This document shows, one piece after another, positions 6,622 through 10,078 of a stretch of DNA of 10,078 bases (position 1 is its first letter; each line of letters begins with the position of its first letter). Both the position numbers and the translations under genes were made by a program. Origin of the DNA: an uncultured Selenomonadaceae bacterium (GTDB lineage: Bacteria > Bacillota > Negativicutes > Selenomonadales > Selenomonadaceae); the NCBI GenBank assembly GCA_905236325.1, contig CAJOPJ010000191.1, forward strand, positions 1-10,078, read 5' to 3'. Below the pieces are notes generated by a model. It had not been told where the DNA came from. It was given only the letters and a program-made list of their open reading frames with translations, and searched no databases.

Positions 6622-7794
6622 TCAAACAATTCTGTGCGTGCCGTCAGAAATATCAGCAACATAAAAACTCGGCGCGTAACCAATTTTTTTAGTGTAACCT
6701 TCCTGAAGAACCTTCTTGAAGTTCTCAAGCGCAGAATTTTTAACAATGCTGACAGTTGAACCACCAAAACCTGCGCCTGTCATTCTTGAACCAATGCAAC
6801 CCTCAACAGTCCAAGCAAGTTCAGCAAGCGTATCAAGTTCAACGCCGGTAACATCATAATCTTCACAAAGCGACACATGGGAATCGTGCATAAGCTGACC
6901 AAATTTTTCAATGTCATTTTTTTCCAACGCGCTGACTGCTTCCAATGTACGCTGATTTTCACGCACTGCATGACGCGCACGAAGTCTTTCAATTGGATCT
7001 GTAATGTTGTGCTCAAGTTCATCAAATTCAGCGTTAGAAAGCTCGCCCCAAGCCTTAAGCTCAGGTTTAACTGCTTGAACTTCCTTAAGCGCGTGTTCAC
7101 ATTGACTGCGGCGTTCATTATAAGCCGAAGTTACCAGCGAATGAGGCTTGTTGGTGTTGGTTATAACAATTGAACAGCCATCAAGTTTAACAGGACTGTA
7201 GCGATATTTCAAAGTGTTGCAGTCAAGCAAAATCGCACAGTCTTTCTTGCCCATTCCAACAGCAAACTGATCCATAATTCCACAGTTCATTCCAACAAAT
7301 TCATTTTCAGCCTTCTGCGCAAGTTTAACCATTTCAACCATATCAATATCAAAGCCGAAATTTTCCTTCAAAATAACTGCAGTCAAAACCTCCATTGCCG
7401 CCGAAGAACTCAAGCCCGCCCCAGCAGGTAAAGTACCATAAACAACAATGTCAAAACCATGCGTCGCCTTATAACCTGCCTGTTCAAAAGTCGCCACAGT
7501 CCCCGCAACATAATTCGCCCAGTCATATTCATTGTTGTACTTGCAGCCGTTCATTGGAAATTCAATAACGCCTTTGTCTGCCAAGTTCATTGAATAGACG
7601 CGCGAAACTGAATCACTGCGCGGCGCAACAAGTGCGTAAGTGCCAAGTGAAATCGCGCAGGGAAAAACATTCCCACCATTGTAGTCAGTATGCTCACCAA
7701 TCAAATTCACGCGACCAGGAGAGAAATATTTTTGCGTTTCAACTGCACCAAATTTTTCCTCAAAAACTTTTTGCATATCATCAAAAAATTTCAT
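6622..7794 (-). CDS. galK: Galactokinase
   Basis: ATP-dependent phosphorylation of alpha-D-galactose to galactose 1-phosphate, first committed Leloir step, cytoplasmic. The ATG at 7794 is chosen because AGGAGG (7803-7808) lies 8 bases upstream; it gives 390 residues, normal for bacterial GalK. GHMP-kinase motifs are complete: the galactokinase signature SPGRVNLIGEHTDYNGG (residues 26-41, with Arg29, Glu34, His35, Asp37), the phosphate-binding LPAGAGLSSSAA (122-133), the catalytic-base region GMNCGIMDQF (Asp175) and the C-terminal GSRMTGAGFGGS. It lies between the symporter and galE. There is no galT next to it, so the transferase step must be encoded elsewhere or done by another route. A farther upstream in-frame start at 7827 would read through the ribosome binding site and is rejected. 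Confidence 0.96.
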   Translation of the reverse strand: MKFFDDMQKVFEEKFGAVETQKYFSPGRVNLIGEHTDYNGGNVFPCAISLGTYALVAPRSDSVSRVYSMNLADKGVIEFPMNGCKYNNEYDWANYVAGTVATFEQAGYKATHGFDIVVYGTLPAGAGLSSSAAMEVLTAVILKENFGFDIDMVEMVKLAQKAENEFVGMNCGIMDQFAVGMGKKDCAILLDCNTLKYRYSPVKLDGCSIVITNTNKPHSLVTSAYNERRSQCEHALKEVQAVKPELKAWGELSNAEFDELEHNITDPIERLRARHAVRENQRTLEAVSALEKNDIEKFGQLMHDSHVSLCEDYDVTGVELDTLAELAWTVEGCIGSRMTGAGFGGSTVSIVKNSALENFKKVLQEGYTKKIGYAPSFYVADISDGTHRIV

Positions 7795-7802
7795 CAAGAT
7801 AA

Positions 7803-7808
7803 CCTCCT
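7803..7808 (-). promoter_or_regulatory. galK ribosome binding site
   Basis: AGGAGG 8 bases before the ATG at 7794; it fixes the galK start and follows a T-run in the symporter-galK gap. Confidence 0.8.
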
Positions 7809-7828
7809 TTATAAAAAAACAAGGCAAA

Positions 7829-7862
7829 GATTTAGGATAAAGTCTTACCTAAATCCTAAATC
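7829..7862 (-). repeat. Inverted repeat between symporter and galK
   Basis: GATTTAGGAT (7829-7838) and ATCCTAAATC (7853-7862) are perfect 10-base inverted repeats around a 14-base loop, within the 83-base gap between the symporter stop and the galK start. The right arm sits in a 7-base tandem repeat (CCTAAAT twice, 7848-7861), which allows an alternative, shorter pairing. In mRNA sense the hairpin is followed after about nine bases by seven U. This could be an mRNA-processing or stability hairpin, or a leaky terminator lowering galK/galE relative to the transporter. Confidence 0.6.
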
Positions 7863-7877
7863 CCAGCCCATAAAATC

Positions 7878-9299
7878 TTACTTCTTCATATCAGCCCATT
7901 TTTCTTCAAGTTCCTTAACAATGCGCTCATGTTCTTCTTCTGTCAAGGTAACTTTAGAACGATAAAATAAGCCGGCAATTATAATCAACACGATAGGCGC
8001 GGCAAACATAATCAGCTTGAAGTTAAAAACACCTTCAGGCGAAATTGTATCTGCTGTCGCCCCTGTAGTCATACCAACCCAAACCGCAGTATAACCAACC
8101 AATGCACTTGTAAGCGCACCGGAAAGTTTATCAATCAAAGGACGCACGCAAAGTACCAATGCCTCATCGCGGTGCCCAAGTTTCAACTGTCCATATTCAA
8201 CTGTATCTGTAATTGTCATCAAGACAACCAAGAAAATCAGCGGCTGCGGAAGTGCAAAAAGTCCTGCAGAAAGTAAAGTCAATGTCACGCTCTGTCCGGC
8301 AAAAGCATATATCACCAACGCCAGAATCATAATACCAATCGATACAAAAAATAAACCGCGACGACTAAATTTAGCTGTCAAAGTCGGAAACAGCGCAACT
8401 GCCGCCAAACCAATAATAACATTGATAACGCCCAAAAATGAAATCTGCGTCGAATCACCAAGGATGTATGTAAAATAGTACAGATTGAAGTTGTTAACAA
8501 TATTTTGTCCAAGACCAAAAATTAAATAAGTCAATGCAATCCACATCAACTGGTCGTTTTGCCCAAGAATTTTAAAGACATCTGCAAAGCCGGTTTCTTC
8601 CTTGTTTTCGCGCAGTTCGGATTCTTGCTCCTTAGTTCCAATACCAAGAATAATCGCGCCAATAACTGAAATTGCGCCGCCGATACAGGCAAACATAAAC
8701 CAACCGCGCGGATCACCTGCCCCACCGTTCTGATTGATTGAAAAGAACAAAACCAGCGGCATAACCATAATTGTAACAAGCTGTCCGCCAAAAACTGAAC
8801 CAATACGCGCATAAGTAGCTGTAATTTCGCGTTCGCGGCTGTCAAAACTAAGCGCAGGAATCATTGACCAAATTGCAACATCTTTACCGGAATAAAAAAT
8901 ATCCATAATCAAGTACAGAACTGTAAAACCAATTAAATAAGTCATTGGATCTGTCATTGCCATTCCGCCAAAGTCTGTGAACAAAATAGCCAGCGTAACA
9001 GCACCGACAACGCCGCCAACTAAAACCCAAGGCTTAAATTTGCCCCAGCGCGTTTTAGTTTTATCAATCATGTTGCCGATGAATGGATCAATGAAAAGCT
9101 CCGCTACACGCAAAACCAAAATAACTGTTGTAATAACGCCAATCATGTAAGCGTCATGCTCTTTACCGGCTGCGTCTGGCGAATTAAACAGGTTACTTGT
9201 TACAAAGAACATAAAGTAACCGCCAAGCATTGCGTAAAAAATGTCGTGTCCGAAAGTACCACAAGCGTACGCAATACGCTGAAGAACTTTACTGTTCAT
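7878..9299 (-). CDS. GPH-family sugar:cation symporter (MelB-like), probable galactose/galactoside importer
   Basis: A 473-residue, highly hydrophobic inner-membrane protein with about 12 membrane segments, the same size as MelB. The ATG at 9299 is chosen because AGGAGG lies 7 bases upstream (9307-9312). After the first hydrophobic segments comes the family signature RVAELFIDPFIGNMIDKTKT followed by RWGKFKPW (residues 64-91); Glu67 and Asp71 fall where MelB has the cation-binding Asp55 and Asp59. A second signature-like stretch, VEYGQLKLGHRDEAL, appears in the central-to-late part. The C-terminal tail (LTEEEHERIVKELEEKWADM) is a short charged helix; there is no fused EIIA domain as in LacS. 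Placement directly before galK and galE implies galactose or a galactoside as substrate, but the same family carries xylosides, glucuronides and melibiose, and no glycosidase is in the window to settle it. It is first in the operon behind a promoter and leader. Confidence 0.9.
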   Translation of the reverse strand: MNSKVLQRIAYACGTFGHDIFYAMLGGYFMFFVTSNLFNSPDAAGKEHDAYMIGVITTVILVLRVAELFIDPFIGNMIDKTKTRWGKFKPWVLVGGVVGAVTLAILFTDFGGMAMTDPMTYLIGFTVLYLIMDIFYSGKDVAIWSMIPALSFDSREREITATYARIGSVFGGQLVTIMVMPLVLFFSINQNGGAGDPRGWFMFACIGGAISVIGAIILGIGTKEQESELRENKEETGFADVFKILGQNDQLMWIALTYLIFGLGQNIVNNFNLYYFTYILGDSTQISFLGVINVIIGLAAVALFPTLTAKFSRRGLFFVSIGIMILALVIYAFAGQSVTLTLLSAGLFALPQPLIFLVVLMTITDTVEYGQLKLGHRDEALVLCVRPLIDKLSGALTSALVGYTAVWVGMTTGATADTISPEGVFNFKLIMFAAPIVLIIIAGLFYRSKVTLTEEEHERIVKELEEKWADMKK

Positions 9300-9306
9300 A
9301 AAAAAG

Positions 9307-9312
9307 CCTCCT
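9307..9312 (-). promoter_or_regulatory. Symporter ribosome binding site, overlapping the leader ORF stop
   Basis: AGGAGG 7 bases before the ATG at 9299. Its first bases overlap the TAG stop (9311-9313) of the 20-codon leader ORF, so ribosomes ending the leader sit on this site. Confidence 0.85.
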
Positions 9313-9373
9313 AAAAAAAATAATTTGCAATGCAAACTGAACAGCTGCTCAAGTCATTCCGAAATCTGAGCAT
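9311..9373 (-). CDS. Putative 20-residue leader peptide upstream of the symporter
   Basis: ATG at 9373 follows a strong purine-rich site GGAGGAGG (9384-9391) with 10 bases spacing, and reads MLRFRNDLSSCSVCIANYFF before a TAG at 9311. The stop overlaps the symporter Shine-Dalgarno and the symporter ATG is 11 bases downstream. A Shine-Dalgarno of this quality at a short ORF inside a 5' leader, downstream of a good promoter, argues that the ORF is translated and couples or regulates symporter expression. No known leader peptide is recognised in the sequence; the amino acids (no run of one codon type apart from the terminal Phe-Phe) do not point to classical amino-acid attenuation. It could also be a chance ORF with the purine site being a decoy. 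Confidence 0.5.
   Translation of the reverse strand: MLRFRNDLSSCSVCIANYFF
9313..9338 (-). terminator. Weak terminator-like hairpin with U-run in the symporter leader (possible attenuator)
   Basis: In mRNA sense AGUUUGC (9338-9332) can pair with GCAAAUU (9328-9322) around a three-base loop (one G-U pair), followed by A and eight U (9320-9313). The stem lies wholly inside the leader ORF, so a translating ribosome would open it. The stem is short and AT-rich, so termination would be inefficient at best. Confidence 0.3.
9324..9351. promoter_or_regulatory. Two adjacent palindromes, possible operator
   Basis: TTTGCAATGCAAA (9324-9336) is a perfect 6-base inverted repeat around one base. TGAACAGCTGCTCA (9338-9351) is a 14-base dyad with a single mismatched pair. 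They stand one base apart, about 80-105 bases downstream of the predicted transcription start. A regulator could bind either; no regulator gene is visible in the window. Confidence 0.3.
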
Positions 9374-9435
9374 ATATAAAAATCCTCCTCCGCAATTAAA
9401 TTTTCAGTTTCGCACTACCTATCTTAAACAAGGAT

Positions 9436-9464
9436 ATCATAATCAATTTTTCTATTTCAGTCAA
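9436..9464 (-). promoter_or_regulatory. Sigma-70-type promoter of the symporter-galK-galE operon
   Basis: On the minus strand the -35 box TTGACT (9459-9464) and the -10 box TATGAT (9436-9441) are separated by exactly 17 bases; each differs from consensus at one position. The predicted start is near 9429, giving a leader of about 130 bases before the symporter ATG. It lies just after the acetyltransferase stop, so the symporter operon can be transcribed independently of the acetyltransferase. Confidence 0.8.
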
Positions 9465-9472
9465 AGCCTTTT

Positions 9473-10078
9473 TTAAATCAAATTTTCATAATCAATCAAA
9501 TTGCCGCCGTCAAAATATTTTTTGTCATCATCGGTAATATTTCTGTAAACTCTGCAAGGCACGCCCATTGCCACAACATTTGCCGGAATATTTCTTGAAA
9601 CAACACTGCCGGCACCAATGACAGAATTTTTGCCAATAGTTACACCGGGCAGAACAGTGACATTTGCACCAAGCCAAACATTGTCCTCAATTACAATTTT
9701 TTTTGCGTACTGATAGCCTTTGCCGCGCAGTTCAGGATTGATTGGGTGGTTTGCCGTTGTTAAAGTCACATTCGGCGCAATCAAAACATTATTGCCAACA
9801 ATAATTTCAACATCATCAACCACTGTCAAGTTAAAATTAACATAAACATTGTTGCCAAAAAATAAATTTTTGCCGCCCCAGTTTCCGTGAAATGGCACTT
9901 CCATATAACAATTTTCGCCGCAAGAGCCGAGCATTTCACGCATCAATTTAAGTCGCAGTTCAAGTTGAGCGGAAGTTGTTGCGTTGAACTCATCCATTTT
10001 TTGCAGACAATCACGCTGCATTTGCATAATTTCTTCATCGCCAGGATTGTAAATTAGCCCTGCATTTTTCCTTTCGAC
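9473..10078 (-). CDS. Maltose/galactoside-type O-acetyltransferase (LacA/Maa/NodL family), 5' partial
   Basis: The frame is open to the window edge: 17 codons upstream of the Met at 10027 read VERKNAGLIYNPGDEEI, the usual N-terminal helix of the maltose acetyltransferase domain, so the Met at 10027 is not the start. 201 residues are visible; only a few should be missing. The middle and C-terminal part is a left-handed parallel beta-helix of hexapeptide repeats (for example VEIIVGNNVLIAPNVTL, IVIEDNVWLGANVTVLPGV, IGKNSVIGAGSVVSRNIP). TTANHP contains the His (visible residue 111) that matches the catalytic His115 of E. coli LacA. The enzyme transfers acetyl from acetyl-CoA to a sugar hydroxyl; substrate (galactoside, maltose/glucose or a polysaccharide precursor) cannot be set by sequence. 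Its position before a galactose operon suggests a galactoside role, but a separate promoter lies between them and no terminator is seen. Confidence 0.9.
   Translation of the reverse strand, partial: VERKNAGLIYNPGDEEIMQMQRDCLQKMDEFNATTSAQLELRLKLMREMLGSCGENCYMEVPFHGNWGGKNLFFGNNVYVNFNLTVVDDVEIIVGNNVLIAPNVTLTTANHPINPELRGKGYQYAKKIVIEDNVWLGANVTVLPGVTIGKNSVIGAGSVVSRNIPANVVAMGVPCRVYRNITDDDKKYFDGGNLIDYENLI

Noticed and set aside
6608..6625. galE start at TTG 6625
   Set aside because: It would place the AGGTGG ribosome binding site inside the coding sequence and add six residues not typical of GalE before the Rossmann strand.
7690..7965. Plus-strand open frame across the galK start and symporter end
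   Set aside because: Antisense shadow of two well-supported genes and their gap, with no ribosome binding site and low-complexity translation.
9300..9335. Symporter start at TTG 9335
   Set aside because: It reads through the AGGAGG at 9307-9312; the ATG at 9299 is well spaced from that site and gives a normal GPH N-terminus.
1..10078. CRISPR array, tRNA or rRNA gene, insertion sequence, or DGR reverse transcriptase/template repeat
   Set aside because: Looked for on both strands; no regular repeat-spacer pattern, no tRNA-like cloverleaf, no transposase or reverse transcriptase motif and no second copy of the candidate variable region was seen.

Overview
The window looks like chromosome of a diderm Firmicute of the class Negativicutes. 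The clearest pointer is an outer-membrane porin carrying an N-terminal SLH domain, a coiled coil and then a beta-barrel (OmpM type), the way this class tethers its outer membrane to peptidoglycan. Strong AGGAGG ribosome binding sites, moderately AT-rich DNA and frequent TTG starts fit. Genus cannot be assigned from the sequence alone.

Left half (1-5514, + strand): a four-gene surface operon with very tight spacing. It holds (i) the C-terminal part of an autotransporter (5' end outside the window), (ii) a signal-peptide-bearing protein with a formylglycine-generating-enzyme/C-type-lectin (FGE-sulfatase/CLec) fold whose C-terminus has the layout of a diversity-generating-retroelement (DGR) variable region, (iii) a porin without an SLH domain, and (iv) its SLH-bearing paralogue. 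A strong intrinsic terminator closes the operon. All four products are predicted to be exported to the periplasm, outer membrane or cell surface.

Middle (about 5468-5630): the convergent junction between the porin operon and the galactose operon is duplicated in tandem. Each copy carries a porin 3' end, a terminator and a galE 3' end; one end in each copy is a fossil.

Right half (5618-10078, - strand): a galactose/galactoside utilisation locus. In transcription order it contains a maltose/galactoside-type O-acetyltransferase (first few codons outside the window), a near-consensus sigma-70 promoter, a 131-nt leader with a 20-codon leader ORF and a weak terminator-like hairpin, a GPH-family sugar:cation symporter, galactokinase (galK) and UDP-glucose 4-epimerase (galE). 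galT is not in the window. The transporter would import galactose or a galactoside, GalK would phosphorylate galactose, and GalE would recycle UDP-galactose.

The most interesting items are the exported DGR-target-like lectin-fold protein (no reverse transcriptase or template repeat is visible here), the leader peptide ahead of the transporter, and the duplicated convergent junction.
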